Assembly (NCBI RefSeq): GCF_002835735.1
Contig: NZ_PISD01000007.1
Coordinates: forward strand, 148,466 to 212,465
Direction of reading: 5' to 3'
Origin: Cytobacillus horneckiae
GTDB lineage: Bacteria; Bacillota; Bacilli; Bacillales; Cytobacillaceae
DNA length: 64,000 bases
Below, piece by piece: positions 37,917 to 51,782 of the stretch (positions are counted from its first letter, which is position 1; every line of letters starts with the position of its first letter). The position numbers were made by a program, and so were the translations under genes. Under the pieces are notes generated by a model that made no database searches, was not told where the DNA came from, and saw nothing but the letters and a program-made list of their open reading frames with translations.

Positions 37917-38315
37917 GATAAACCCCCATCTTCACTTATCTATTTCTTTTATTATGCAAGAATGACTGGTTTTTTTCATCTAATACTAACTAAAATTAGC
38001 GGCAAATGTGAAATTGTTTCCATAATAAAAATAACAACCTTTAATTAGGTTGTTAGGCTGTAGAGAAACTCATTACTAAATAAGTATGAAAGGTTAGGGA
38101 TTTTCCGAGGCTTACCGCTCGCTTTTAAGCGGGGCGAGCGGAAACCTCTCCAAAACCTACTAAATTTTCTTATGATCACTTTTTCTGCACTCTGACAACC
38201 TTCAATTAGGTTGTTATTTATTGCGAACAAGTATACTTATTTAACGGATTGAAGTGAATCTGACTTTACTTATCGATAATATCTCGCATTAGTAAAGCGA
38301 CGGCATTCATCTTTT
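37917..38315. other. 399-nt intergenic region between rpoZ and coaBC
   Basis: No gene. Apart from 38033-38215, a palindrome-bounded structured element, it holds AT-rich sequence. In most Bacilli rpoZ and coaBC are close, so the gap appears to result from the element's insertion. Confidence 0.6.
38033..38215. repeat. 183-bp structured element bounded by two near-identical palindromes
   Basis: Both ends carry the palindrome AACAACCT-TTAATT-AGGTTGTT (38033-38054) and ACAACCT-TCAATT-AGGTTGT (38195-38214), near-identical and also mutually inverted. Between them a strong hairpin CCGCTCGC/GCGAGCGG (38129-38152 region) is extended by GAGG/CCTC. The left palindrome followed by ATTTTTATT on the minus strand can act as a terminator. 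A diverged copy of the inner hairpin lies at 45343-45375. It looks like a small non-autonomous element; it has no coding capacity. Confidence 0.55.
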
Positions 38316-38537
38316 TTATTTATACATTTCGTTTGGATCCGTTTCTCCTAAGCGATAAAAAAGTTCATTTGCATTGATTTCTTCAAGTGCCTTGCCGACA
38401 TTTTTATGAGAAACATAGCTTTCAAGCTGTGGTTTCTCATGCTGCTGCATTCTGCGTGCACGCTTTGCAGCAACTGAAACTAAAGAGTATTTTGAGTCAA
38501 TTTTAGTCATTAGAGCATCAATAGAAGGATATAACAT
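38316..38537 (-). CDS. rpoZ: RNA polymerase omega subunit
   Basis: A 73-residue small subunit that helps assembly of beta' into RNA polymerase. [20 protein letters not shown] and AAKRARRMQ are the conserved N-terminal elements, followed by [11 protein letters not shown] chose the ATG at 38537: GGAGGCTG lies just upstream and it starts one base past the gmk stop. An upstream in-frame ATG lies inside gmk. The order gmk-rpoZ-coaBC is conserved. Confidence 0.96.
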   Translation of the reverse strand: MLYPSIDALMTKIDSKYSLVSVAAKRARRMQQHEKPQLESYVSHKNVGKALEEINANELFYRLGETDPNEMYK

Positions 38538-38538
38538 T

Positions 38539-39153
<615 letters not shown>

Positions 39154-39162
39154 TCAAAAATC

Positions 39163-39426
39163 CTACCCTTCATCGATGATATCATCGCGGTCATTTAAAC
39201 GTGCTGCGACTGTTTCCGGTTGTACCGCAGATAAAATCACGTGATCACTATCCATCACGATCACAGCCCTTGTTCTTCGGCCGTAGGTGGCATCTATAAG
39301 GACACCACGATCTCTGGCATCTTGAATAATTCTTTTTATTGGCGCTGATTCTGGACTTACAATGGATATGATTCTATTGGCAGAAACAATGTTTCCGAAG
39401 CCAATATTAATTAATTTTATTGACAT
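39163..39426 (-). CDS. remA: extracellular matrix regulator RemA (YlzA)
   Basis: An 87-residue DNA-binding protein that in B. subtilis activates matrix operons (eps, tapA) and osmoprotection genes; it forms ring-like oligomers. The sequence is almost invariant in the core: [38 protein letters not shown] and [17 protein letters not shown]. It lies between yloC and gmk as in B. subtilis. Only the last residues diverge. Confidence 0.96.
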   Translation of the reverse strand: MSIKLINIGFGNIVSANRIISIVSPESAPIKRIIQDARDRGVLIDATYGRRTRAVIVMDSDHVILSAVQPETVAARLNDRDDIIDEG

Positions 39427-39485
39427 ATGCGTCCTCCCGTCATCAGTTTACTATTTTAGCCTTTCATGCACGAATCTAAACCGCT

Positions 39486-40358
39486 TTATTCAATATTTTG
39501 CACTTGTTCCTTCATCTTCTCAAGCAGCCCTTTCATCTCTACCACCTCTGAAGCAATCGATGAATGATTAGCCTTCGAACCAATCGTATTCACTTCACGA
39601 TTCATTTCCTGAATCATAAAGTCCAATTTCCTTCCAATCGGTTCGTTCAAGTCCAACGCATGAGCAAATTGATTGCGATGACTAGTTAATCTCGTAAGCT
39701 CTTCATTAATGTCTGCTTTATCTGCAAATATCGCTACCTCTGTTATCAAGCGTGATTCATCTATTTTTCCTGACGAAAACTCCTCCATCCGTTTCTTTAA
39801 CCGCTCTTCGTATTGGTTCACAACGGAAGGGGCCATCTCGTATAATCGATTGATACAAACACTTAACAAATCAAGCTGACGCCGCAAATCCTTCTCCAGC
39901 TCTAAGCCCTCTGCCAAACGCATTTCTCTCAAGCTTTTAGCTGCTTCGTTTGCTGCTTCAAGAATGATTCTCTCTACCTCTTCGCTTCCCTCATCTACTT
40001 CGACAATGCTGATTAATTCTTCCTTTACGAGGTCTCGCATTGAAAGCTCAGAAGCTAAGTGGTATTTTTCCTTCACTTGCGAAAGTGAATGATAATATTC
40101 ATCTAACAATTCCCAATCTACGCTCACTCTTCTTTGATTGACGCCTCTTCCTTCAACCGTAGCATACACTTCTATTCTTCCTCGCTTTACATATTGCCCA
40201 AGCGTTTTTTTAATTTTGTCTTCCAACTTTAAAAATTGCTTTGGCATGCGCAAGAAATATTCTGTAAAACGATGATTGACTGTTTTTACTTCAATTGTAA
40301 TGGAGAAGGCACCGCTTTCCTTTTTTCCTTGTCCATACCCTGTCATACTTGCCACCAT
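39486..40358 (-). CDS. yloC: YicC family endoribonuclease YloC
   Basis: The 290-residue protein has the YicC N-terminal domain (MVASMTGYGQGKKE, VEVKTVNHRFTEYFLRMP-type segment) and the C-terminal DUF1732 (VAIFADKADINEELTRLTSH, GRKLDFMIQEMNREVNTIGSKA). YicC proteins are hexameric Mn-dependent endoribonucleases. In Bacillus the gene is fixed upstream of remA-gmk. The physiological substrate is not established. Confidence 0.93.
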   Translation of the reverse strand: MVASMTGYGQGKKESGAFSITIEVKTVNHRFTEYFLRMPKQFLKLEDKIKKTLGQYVKRGRIEVYATVEGRGVNQRRVSVDWELLDEYYHSLSQVKEKYHLASELSMRDLVKEELISIVEVDEGSEEVERIILEAANEAAKSLREMRLAEGLELEKDLRRQLDLLSVCINRLYEMAPSVVNQYEERLKKRMEEFSSGKIDESRLITEVAIFADKADINEELTRLTSHRNQFAHALDLNEPIGRKLDFMIQEMNREVNTIGSKANHSSIASEVVEMKGLLEKMKEQVQNIE

Positions 40359-40447
40359 AGCTAATTAACACTTCCTTTCGCATATGCGTGAAGTGCCGAT
40401 TGATCCTTTTTCCATTGATGCTGGCACTTGTAATCATCGTTAGTTAG

Positions 40448-40511
40448 AAAAACTTAGGCGCAACAATGTCCTTTCGGTGAATATCTTCGTTTTTCTTATG
40501 CGGCTTATACA
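40448..40511 (-). repeat. dispersed intergenic repeat, GCCGCATAAGAAAAAC type (copy 2)
   Basis: On the minus strand it begins GCCGCATAAGAAAAACGAAG and ends GCGCCTAAGTTTTTC. It shares both ends with 14997-15060, but the stems of copy 1 are mostly lost, so this copy is more decayed. Both copies lie downstream of minus-strand genes in the same orientation. Confidence 0.55.
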
Positions 40512-40635
40512 ATAAAATTCTTCTTGAGAAAAGTGTTATTTTTTTAACGCCTCAACGCACTGTTCAGCCATTTAAATTATTCAGGCAGGCTATCGTATCA
40601 TTTATGTATCAGTTCAAGTGTAATTACAGACCCCG

Positions 40636-40674
40636 AAAAAATAAAAGGTAATAGAGTAAGCTCTACTACCTTTA
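40636..40674 (-). terminator. intrinsic terminator after the Ca2+ ATPase gene
   Basis: On the minus strand, AAAGGTAGTAGAG pairs with CTCTATTACCTTT across a CTTA loop, followed by TATTTTTTC. It lies 16 nt after the stop. Confidence 0.85.
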
Positions 40675-40689
40675 GGATTATATCATATT

Positions 40690-43368
40690 TTATTTCGTTT
40701 TTCTTGCCAAATATGTGAAGCCAAGTAAAAATGTTGGAACAGAAGATAGCCCGATGATCATCAACCAGTCCGAAGCTTTGATTGGAAGTGTATGGAATAT
40801 AGGCTGAACCGGCTCCCAATAGATGACTGCAAGCATAAGCAAAAGCGAAGAAATCACTGCTCCGACTAAATATTTATTGCCGAATGGATTGCGGGCAAAC
40901 ACTGATTTCTCGCTGCGGCAATCAAAAACGTGTATGAGCTGTGCTAAAACTAATGTTGCAAACGCCACTGTCTGCGCATAGGCAAGCTGTTCTGGATTAC
41001 CTTGGTAGGAAAAAATAAATGCCAGCAAGGTAACGATTCCAATTAAGAAGCCGCGGGAAACTACCTTCCACCCAAGTCCTCTTGAAAAAATTCCTTCCTT
41101 AGGATTTCGCGGACTTCGCTTCATAACATTTTCTTCAGGTCGATCGAGGCCAAGGGCCATAGCAGGCAAACCATCTGTGACGAGATTTACCCAAAGAATT
41201 TGAATTGGCACAAGCGGCAATGGGAGCGCCATAATCATCGCAAATAACATGACTAAGATTTCTCCAACATTTGAAGCAAGTAGATAACGGACAAACTTTC
41301 TTATATTTTCATATATATTTCTTCCTTCTTTTATAGCGGATTTTATTGTGGCAAAATTGTCATCTAATAAAATCAGTGATGATGCTTCTTTTGCTACATC
41401 TGTTCCTGTAATCCCCATTGCTATTCCGATATCGGCAGCTTTAATTGCTGGGGCATCATTAATGCCGTCACCTGTCATCGCAACGATATGTCCACGGTTT
41501 TGCAGCGCCTTAACAATTTTCAATTTATGTTCCGGAGAGACGCGTGCAAAGACAGAAACATCCTCAACTACTTCTTCCAGTTCTTCAGTACCAAGAGTAG
41601 ATAATGTCCGACCATCCATCACCTTGGATGACTTAGTTAAAATCCCAAGCTGTTTTGCGATTGCCTGTGCAGTGACAACATGATCTCCAGTGATCATTAT
41701 TGTCTTAATACCTGCCTCTTTACATTCCTTAACAGCAGATTTCACTTCTGTTCTCGGCGGATCAATCATCCCTTGCAAGCCGATAAACGTTAAATTTTTC
41801 TCTGCTTCTTTCTCATCGAACTTACCTGCACCTGCTGATACTTCTTTATAGCCAATTGCAATCGTCCTTAACGCTTGAGAGGCTAAATCATTAATTGCCT
41901 CATTTATATTTGCGGACATTTCCTTAGACATGATTTGGCGTTTTCCATTCCACAAAATGGTATCACTAATATTCGCCAGTACGTCCGGTGCCCCCTTTGT
42001 CACAATAAAACGCCTTCCTGTTTGGTCGTTTACCACAATACTCATCATTTTTCTCGTTGAATCAAATGGAAATTCCTCTGTAATTTGGAATTGATGTAAT
42101 AGTGATGAGCGATTGTAGCCCGCTTTCATACCTGCTACAAGCAGAGCCCCTTCAGTTGGGTCGCCATCGATGATATATTCACTTTCTTTTTGCTTAATTT
42201 CTGCATTATTGCAGAGCATGCCAAACATAAGCATTTGCTGCAGCGCTTTATCTGATTTCGGCTCAATTTTTTTCTCTCTTTTATAAAACTCTCCATTAGG
42301 CGTATAGCCAATACCGTCAACGGTCCATTCTGTTCCCCCGCTCCATATATGTGTCACTGTCATTTTATTTTGAGTGAGTGTGCCAGTTTTGTCTGAGCAA
42401 ATGACAGACGCACAGCCTAATGTTTCAACTGCAGGAAGCTTTCTCACTATCGCTTTCTGCTTAATCATCCTCTGTACGCCTAACGAAAGCGCAACGGTAA
42501 CAATCGCTGGCAGCCCCTCTGGAATGGCGGCAACAGCTAATGATACGCCGGCAAGGAACATCATATAAAGCTCCTGTCCTTGAAGGACGCCAATTGCTAC
42601 AACAAGAACGGTTAATAATAAGGCAACAACAATAAGGATTTTACCTAATTGCTCTAATCTTCTTTGCAGCGGGGTTGTCATTGATTCCGCATTTTGTATC
42701 AAATCGGCAATTTGTCCCATTGCAGTTTTCATACCCGTTCCTATGACAATTCCAATCCCGTTTCCGCGCGTAACCATCGTACCCATGAACCCCATATTCT
42801 CCATATCACCGATACCTGGATCATCTGTTTTCACCGGTGAAACTGACTTTTGCACAGGCAATGATTCTCCTGTTAACGCAGATTCCTCAATTTCTAAATT
42901 ATTGCATTCTATTAATCTAACATCTGCACCAATGCGGTCACCTGAAGTAAATTTTAATAAATCGCCGACAACCACTTCTTTGGAGGAGATTTTTTTCCAT
43001 TCTCCATCCCTTAAAGCGATGACTTGAGGCGATGATAATTCCTTTAGGGCACTTAAAGATTTCTCTGCTTTTCTCTCCTGAAAAAAACCGAGAAATCCGT
43101 TAATGACGACAATCGCAATGATCGCAATTGCATCAATATATTCACCAAGCAAACCCGATATAAGGGTGGCTGCTAATAGTACAAGCGTCATAAAATCTTT
43201 AAATTGACTAAAAAATAAGAGTAAAGCTGATTGCTTTTCCCCTTCTTCTAATTCATTATATCCAAATTGTTTTAACCGCTTCTTCGCATCCTCTTCTGAC
43301 ATTCCTTCATGGCGATCGGTATTTAATGTTTCTTCTACCTCTCTTGCCTCCATTTCATGGTACTTCAT
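40690..43368 (-). CDS. yloB: calcium-transporting P-type ATPase (YloB)
   Basis: A P2A-type Ca2+ pump of about 892 residues, similar to the sarcoplasmic reticulum pump and implicated in calcium handling and spore heat resistance in B. subtilis. Phosphorylation motif ICSDKTGTLTQN, TGES in the actuator domain (ALTGESLPV), KGAPD in the nucleotide domain, and hinge MITGDHVVTA / AMTGDGINDAPAIK. The ion-site motif AAIPEGLPAIVTVAL is in the fourth membrane segment; about ten segments in all. Start MKYHEME at 43368 follows the family; earlier in-frame codons extend a non-conserved leader. Confidence 0.95.
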   Translation of the reverse strand: MKYHEMEAREVEETLNTDRHEGMSEEDAKKRLKQFGYNELEEGEKQSALLLFFSQFKDFMTLVLLAATLISGLLGEYIDAIAIIAIVVINGFLGFFQERKAEKSLSALKELSSPQVIALRDGEWKKISSKEVVVGDLLKFTSGDRIGADVRLIECNNLEIEESALTGESLPVQKSVSPVKTDDPGIGDMENMGFMGTMVTRGNGIGIVIGTGMKTAMGQIADLIQNAESMTTPLQRRLEQLGKILIVVALLLTVLVVAIGVLQGQELYMMFLAGVSLAVAAIPEGLPAIVTVALSLGVQRMIKQKAIVRKLPAVETLGCASVICSDKTGTLTQNKMTVTHIWSGGTEWTVDGIGYTPNGEFYKREKKIEPKSDKALQQMLMFGMLCNNAEIKQKESEYIIDGDPTEGALLVAGMKAGYNRSSLLHQFQITEEFPFDSTRKMMSIVVNDQTGRRFIVTKGAPDVLANISDTILWNGKRQIMSKEMSANINEAINDLASQALRTIAIGYKEVSAGAGKFDEKEAEKNLTFIGLQGMIDPPRTEVKSAVKECKEAGIKTIMITGDHVVTAQAIAKQLGILTKSSKVMDGRTLSTLGTEELEEVVEDVSVFARVSPEHKLKIVKALQNRGHIVAMTGDGINDAPAIKAADIGIAMGITGTDVAKEASSLILLDDNFATIKSAIKEGRNIYENIRKFVRYLLASNVGEILVMLFAMIMALPLPLVPIQILWVNLVTDGLPAMALGLDRPEENVMKRSPRNPKEGIFSRGLGWKVVSRGFLIGIVTLLAFIFSYQGNPEQLAYAQTVAFATLVLAQLIHVFDCRSEKSVFARNPFGNKYLVGAVISSLLLMLAVIYWEPVQPIFHTLPIKASDWLMIIGLSSVPTFLLGFTYLARKTK

Positions 43369-43573
43369 ACGGACATCACACATCCCCCTTTTCATTTTAA
43401 GAGAATTCGCTATGCATTTATTAGCGAACCGTCCTGCTTCCACTGTTATAATCTAAACAGAGCTGTCCAGTTTCTCACTCTATAAAAAGCTTATTCAGTC
43501 TCGTCCAAAAAAATGCTATGCTATCATTAAAAAGAAAATGAAAAGACGATTGTCTTAGAAAAGGATGTTTCTC

Positions 43574-45285
43574 ATGTCATTTGATGGTTTATTTACAAAA
43601 GCGATGGTAGCAGAGCTATCACAAACGCTTAAAGGCGGCAGAATTAATAAAGTTCACCAGCCATATAAAAATGAAATCATTTTAGTAATTAGAGCAAATG
43701 GAAAGAATCACAAATTGCTCCTGTCTGTGCATCCGAGCTATGCCCGGGTTCAATTAACGAATGAAAGCCATGAAAATCCTTCAGTGCCGCCAATGTTTTG
43801 CATGCTTTTAAGAAAGCACCTTGAAGGCTATATATTAGAAAGTATTCATCAGGAGGAGCTTGACCGCATCATTATTTTTGAAGTGAAGGGCCGCAATGAA
43901 ATAGGTGATACAACCTATAAAAAATTAATTGTGGAAATTATGGGGAGACATAGCAACATCACATTAGTCGATCAATCACGAAACATTATTTTGGACAGCA
44001 TTAAGCATGTCTCCTACGCAGTAAATAGCTACAGGGCGATTTTGCCGGGCCAGGAATATATCTTGCCGCCAAAGCAAAATAAAGCAAATCCTTTTACTGC
44101 TGATGAAACGGATATCTTAAGAAAATTGGACTTTAACAGCGGGAAAATTGACAAACAGCTAGTAGCAAACTTCGCAGGTATCTCTCCGCTTTTTGCGAAG
44201 GAAGTTCTGTTTCATGCTGGCCTTACAAACCAAAAAACAATTCCTGCTGCTTTTTTACAGCAAATTGAACTTGCTCGTAAAAATGAAGCGACGCCTGCGG
44301 TCACAGCCAGCGAAGGCAAAGAATACTTTTATCTTTTCCCACTGAAGCATATAGGCGAAGACATACGCCCATTTGCAACCTTAAGTGAAATGCTTGACCG
44401 CTTCTATTTTGGCAAAGCGGTTCGCGACCGAGTAAAGCAGCAGGCAAATGATTTAGAGCGCTTTATAATGAACGAAAAAGAGAAAAACGAAAAGAAAATA
44501 AAAAAATTGGAAGCCACATTGAAAGAAGCAGAAAATGCTGACATCCACCAGCTATATGGCGAGCTCATCACTGCAAATATTTATGCCATCCAAAAAGGAA
44601 TCAAAGAAGTTGAGGTCATAAATTATTATGATGAAGATGGCGGGACAGTTGTTATTCCGCTAAATCCTCAAAAAACACCGTCTGAGAATGCGCAAAAGTA
44701 TTTTACGCGTTACCAAAAAGCGAAGAACGCAAAACTCATTGTCAAAGAACAAATGGAAAAAGCAAGTGAAGAAGTTATTTATTTTGATTCGCTGTTGCAG
44801 CAAGTTCTAACAGCATCGACAAAAGACATCGCCGAAATTCGCGAAGAACTAGTTGAAGGCGGTTATTTGCGCGAACGGCAAAAAAAGCAAGCGAAAAAGT
44901 CACAAAATCACAAGCCTGTATTGGATTATTTCTATGCTTCTGATGGCACGGAAATAATCGTTGGCAAAACAATAAGCAAAATGATTATTTAACAAACAAA
45001 TTAGCTGCCAGAGATGAAATATGGCTTCATACAAAAGATATTCCTGGATCGCATGTTGTTATAAAGCATAAAGTGCCTAATAACGAGACAATACTCGAAG
45101 CGGCAAGCCTTGCCGCCTATTACAGCAAAGCGCGCAGCGCAAGTAAAGTACCTGTCGATTACACTCTTGTCAGACACGTAAAAAAACCAAATGGAGCAAA
45201 GCCAGGGTTCGTTATTTATGACAATCAGCAAACCGTTTATGTTACACCTGATGAAGAACTTGTGTTGAAATTAGCTAAAAGTTAG
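43574..45285 (+). pseudogene. rqcH: ribosome quality control factor RqcH (YloA), interrupted by a one-base frameshift
   Basis: RqcH (NFACT family) binds stalled 50S subunits and adds C-terminal alanine tails. The frame starting at ATG 43574 (MSFDGLFTKAMVAELSQ) runs to a stop at 44990-44992. The missing C-terminal NFACT-R domain ([20 protein letters not shown]) continues in the next frame to 45285. Adding one A in the AAAA run at 44966-44969 restores [19 protein letters not shown] and a 570-residue protein, the usual length. So this is either a recent inactivation or a homopolymer sequencing error. Coding quality is otherwise perfect, favouring a very recent event or error. Confidence 0.92.
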
Positions 45286-45342
45286 GGGAGATGAAAGGAA
45301 AGAGATTGAAAACCTCCCTCTCATTCTGGTTGAAAGAATAAA

Positions 45343-45375
45343 AATCACTTTTACCGCTCGCTTCCTAAGTGGTTC
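45343..45375. repeat. diverged partial copy of the 38.1-kb hairpin element
   Basis: TTACCGCTCGCTTCCTAAG on the plus strand aligns with TTACCGCTCGCTTTTAAGC at 38125-38145, and the similarity continues (GTGGTTCGTGCG against CGGGGCGAGCG). Over about 30 positions roughly three quarters match. The bounding palindromes are absent here. Confidence 0.4.
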
Positions 45376-45484
45376 GTGCGTCGTACCGCTTCGACGCTAC
45401 TAGGTTTATATAAGGAAGTTGTCTCGGCAAGGTCTTAATCTTTTTTTGCCTGGTAGTTTATTCGGCTAGCCACATCCATCCAAA

Positions 45485-45530
45485 GAAAAAAAGCAGCCAT
45501 GGAAAACGATGCATTTTCCATGGCTGCTTT
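45485..45530 (-). terminator. strong terminator of the pyr operon
   Basis: A 16-base perfect stem AAGCAGCCATGGAAAA / TTTTCCATGGCTGCTT with a 7-base loop, followed on the minus strand by a run of T, 6 nt after the pyrE stop. On the plus strand it is followed by TTTTACTATT, so it may also stop rqcH transcripts. Confidence 0.92.
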
Positions 45531-45535
45531 TACTA

Positions 45536-46164
45536 TTATACAAATGCTTTGCCCCACTCAGCTGGGTCTTTACGCCATTGTGACAAAGTGGAAAAATCCG
45601 CTTCATCAATATAGCCTTTTTCTTTAGCGACTACGGAGAGCGCATCAAAGTCTGATAGTGCATGCGCAGTTATTTCCTCTGCTGCAAGCAAATCGTTTCC
45701 TTTTTCCAGCTGGTAAGTAAAGATGGCAACGATTCCTAAAACTTCACAACCTGCTTCCTTTAATGCTTTGACTGCCGTGATTGCACTTCCTCCTGTGGAA
45801 ATAAGATCTTCGACAATCACAACCTTTTGCCCAGCGTCTGCTTTGCCTTCAATTTGTTTTCCTTTTCCATGCCCTTTCGCTTTAGAGCGGACATAGCACA
45901 TCGGAAGATCCATCAAATCACTTACCCATGCCGCATGCGGGATACCCGCAGTAGCTGTTCCTGCGATTACTTCGGCGTCTGGATAATGTTCTTTAATTAG
46001 CGATTGCAAGCCCGTAGCAATTTCCTTTCTTACTGTCGGATAAGAAAGTGTTAAACGGTTATCGCAATAGATTGGTGAGCGCAGCCCAGATGACCAAGTA
46101 AATGGCTCCTTTGGATTTAAGGCTACTGCCTTAATATCTAGTAAACTTTCAGCAATCATTTTCT

Positions 46165-46168
<4 letters not shown>
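45536..46168 (-). CDS. pyrE: orotate phosphoribosyltransferase
   Basis: Joins orotate with PRPP to give OMP. The 210-residue protein has the PRPP-binding motif [18 protein letters not shown] and the flexible catalytic loop [35 protein letters not shown] is the orotate-binding N terminus. It overlaps pyrF by four bases and is the last gene of the operon. Confidence 0.97.
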
Positions 46169-48566
<2,398 letters not shown>

Positions 48567-48570
<4 letters not shown>

Positions 48571-51500
48571 ATAAACATCGCCTCCTGTGCAGCTTGTGTT
48601 GATTTCTCCATTGCATCTGCTGAGAAGTTCATCGACTCTATCACTTGCAGTATTGCAGCAGCTGTATCTAATGAAGTTAAGCAAGGTACGCCATTCTCGA
48701 CAGATTCACGACGGATTCTGAAGCCATCTCGAGCTGGCTGCTTTCCTTTTGTTAAAGTGTTGATCACAATCTGGGCCTGACCATTGCGAATGACATCAAG
48801 CAGATTCGGACCTTCAGATCCAATTTTATTCGTCACATCTACAGGGATGCCGGCTGATTCCAAAAATTCTGCCGTTCCGCTCGTAGCCATCAAGCGATAG
48901 CCGATAGATACAAATCGTTTCGCTAGTTGAAGCGCTTCGTCTTTATCTTTATCAGCTACTGTCATCAGCACCGTCCCAAATTTATGAATCGTAATGCCTG
49001 ATGCTACAAGCCCTTTGTATAATGCTTTTTCTAGAGTAGAATCTTTCCCCATAACCTCGCCGGTTGATTTCATTTCAGGTCCTAATGTAATGTCTACTCT
49101 GCGCAATTTTGCGAAAGAGAAGACTGGCACTTTTACAAACACACCTTGTTTTTCTTGGATAAGTCCGGATTCATAGCCTTGCTCTTCTAGTGTTTTTCCT
49201 AAAATTACTTTTGTTGCGATATTTGCCATTGGTACATTGGTAATTTTGCTTAAGAATGGCACTGTGCGGCTCGATCTTGGGTTAACTTCAAGCACATATA
49301 CCTCGCCTTTTGACACAACATATTGGATGTTCAGCAACCCAATGATTCCCAAACCTTTTGCCATTTTCTCTGTGTACTCTACCAATTTTTCTTTTACTGA
49401 CAGACTGATATTTTGCGGCGGATAGACTGCGATACTGTCTCCTGAGTGAACGCCTGCTCTTTCGATATGCTCCATAATTCCAGGAATGACAACTGTTTTG
49501 CCATCACAGATTGCATCAACTTCAATTTCTTTTCCAGTCAAGTATCTGTCGATTAATACAGGATGATCCGGATTTACTTTTACTGCATTTTTCATATAGT
49601 GCAGCAACTCTTCCTCTTTATAAACAATCTCCATCGCCCGCCCGCCAAGGACATAGGAAGGACGGACAAGCACTGGATAGCCAATTTCTGTTGCGATGTT
49701 AACCGCTTCGTTCACTGACAGCGCCGTTTTTCCTTTTGGCATCGGTATTCCAAGCGCTTGTAATGCCTGCTCGAATTTATCGCGGTCTTCAGCACGATCC
49801 AAATCCTCAAGTGATGTTCCAAGAATCTTGACTCCTCTTTCTACAAGAGCAGCAGCCAAGTTGATGGCTGTTTGTCCGCCAAATTGAACGACAACGCCTT
49901 CAGGCTTTTCCAAGTCGATAATATGCATGACATCTTCAATTGTAAGTGGTTCAAAGTATAATTTATCAGAGATACTGAAATCTGTTGAAACAGTTTCAGG
50001 ATTGTTGTTGATAATGATCGCCTCATAACCTGCCTCTTTGATCGCCCAAACTGCATGGACAGTTGAGTAATCAAATTCCACCCCTTGGCCAATGCGGATT
50101 GGACCTGAACCGAGTACAATTACACTTTTTCGATTAGTCACAACAGATTCATTTTCATCTTCGTACGTCCCGTAATAATAGGGTGTTTCTGATTCAAATT
50201 CTGCTGCACAAGTATCAACCATTTTATAAACCGGGACGATGCGGTTATCTCTTCTGAAGTTGTATACATCCGCTTCAGTTGTATCCCAAAGCTGTGCGAT
50301 TGTTAAATCTGCAAAGCCAAACTGTTTTGCTTTTTTGACTGTATCTGTATTGAACTTGTTATCGCGCACTTCTTTTTCTAAAACTACAATTCTATTAAAC
50401 TTGTATAAGAAGAATAAATCTATTTGGCTCCAGTCGTGAATGACTTCAATTGTGTAGCCTCTTCTAAGTGCTTCACCGATATAGAACAGACGCTCATCAC
50501 CGGCTTTTCTTATTCTCTTCTCTAATAATGCATCGCCGATTTCATCCGCATTTTGCAAGTTCAAGTGGAACACATTTGCTTCAAGAGATCTTACCGCTTT
50601 TAAAATTGATTCCTCAAATGTGCGGCCAATTGCCATGACCTCACCAGTTGCTTTCATTTGCGTTCCTAAAGACCTGTTCGCTGATTCGAACTTATCAAAT
50701 GGCCAGCGCGGGATTTTTGTTACGATATAGTCAAGGGCTGGCTCAAAGCTAGCATAGGTCTTACCTGTTACAGGGTTCATCATCTCATCAAGCGTCAAGC
50801 CGACAGCAATTTTTGCAGCCAGTTTCGCGATTGGATAGCCGGTTGCTTTCGATGCAAGCGCAGAAGAACGGCTTACCCGCGGGTTTACCTCGATAATATA
50901 GTAGTCAAAGCTGTTTGGATCAAGTGCAAGCTGCACATTACATCCGCCTTCAATACCGAGTGCACGAATGATTTTTAACGATGTATTTCTTAGCATTTGA
51001 TATTCGCGGTCACTTAATGTCTGACTTGGTGCGACAACAATGCTGTCACCTGTATGGACGCCGACAGGATCGATATTTTCCATATTACACACAACAATTG
51101 CATTGTCATTAGAATCTCTCATGACCTCATATTCAATTTCTTTGAATCCAGCAATACTTTTTTCTAGAAGACATTGAGTAACAGGACTGTGTTTCAAGCC
51201 GCTCGTAACAATTTCGATTAAATCCTCTTCATTGCTGCATATTCCTCCGCCAGTTCCTCCCAGTGTAAAGGCAGGGCGGACAATTACAGGGTAGCCAACA
51301 ATCTCAACAAATGCGTATGCTTCTTCAAGATTATGAATAATTTCGCTTTCCGGCACCGGTTCACCTAATTCATTCATTAAGTTCCTGAACAAATCACGAT
51401 CCTCCGCCTGTTCTATTGCCGAAAGTTTCGTGCCGAGAATTTCTACGTCGCATTCTTCAAGAACACCTGATTTCGCCAGTTCAACAGCAAGGTTCAAACC

Positions 51501-51782
51501 AGTTTGCCCACCTAAAGTTGGCACTAATGCATCAGGACGTTCCTTTCTAATAATTTTACTTACAAATTCCAATGTTAGCGGCTCTATATAGACAGCATCT
51601 GCGATTTCAGTATCTGTCATAATTGTAGCCGGGTTTGAATTAACTAAGATAACCCGGTATCCCTCTTCTTTTAAAGCGATGCATGCCTGTGTGCCAGCAT
51701 AATCAAACTCTGCCGCCTGACCGATGACAATCGGGCCTGACCCGATGACTAAAATACTGTTTATATCTGTACGTTTTGACAT
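48567..51782 (-). CDS. carB: carbamoyl-phosphate synthase large subunit (pyrimidine-specific)
   Basis: Makes carbamoyl phosphate from bicarbonate, ammonia and two ATP. About 1071 residues with two homologous ATP-grasp halves ([19 protein letters not shown] and [18 protein letters not shown]), each with FGGQT-type or LGGQT motifs, and a C-terminal MGS-like allosteric domain ([20 protein letters not shown]). The pyrimidine-operon copy is called pyrAB in B. subtilis. The second of two nearby ATGs (51782, MSKRTDINS) has the better spacing, 9 nt, to GGAAGG. It overlaps carA by 22 bases. Confidence 0.97.

Larger units (their letters stand above)
40359..40689. other. 331-nt intergenic region between yloB and yloC
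   Basis: It contains the yloB terminator (40636-40674) and the second copy of the GCCGCATAAGAAAAAC repeat (40448-40511). The stretch next to yloC includes an ACTTCCTTTCG ribosome-site complement. No gene is seen. Confidence 0.6.

Noticed and set aside
48571..48684. Longer N terminus for PyrK
   Set aside because: It runs back into carB; the ATGA junction and the family start support 48570.
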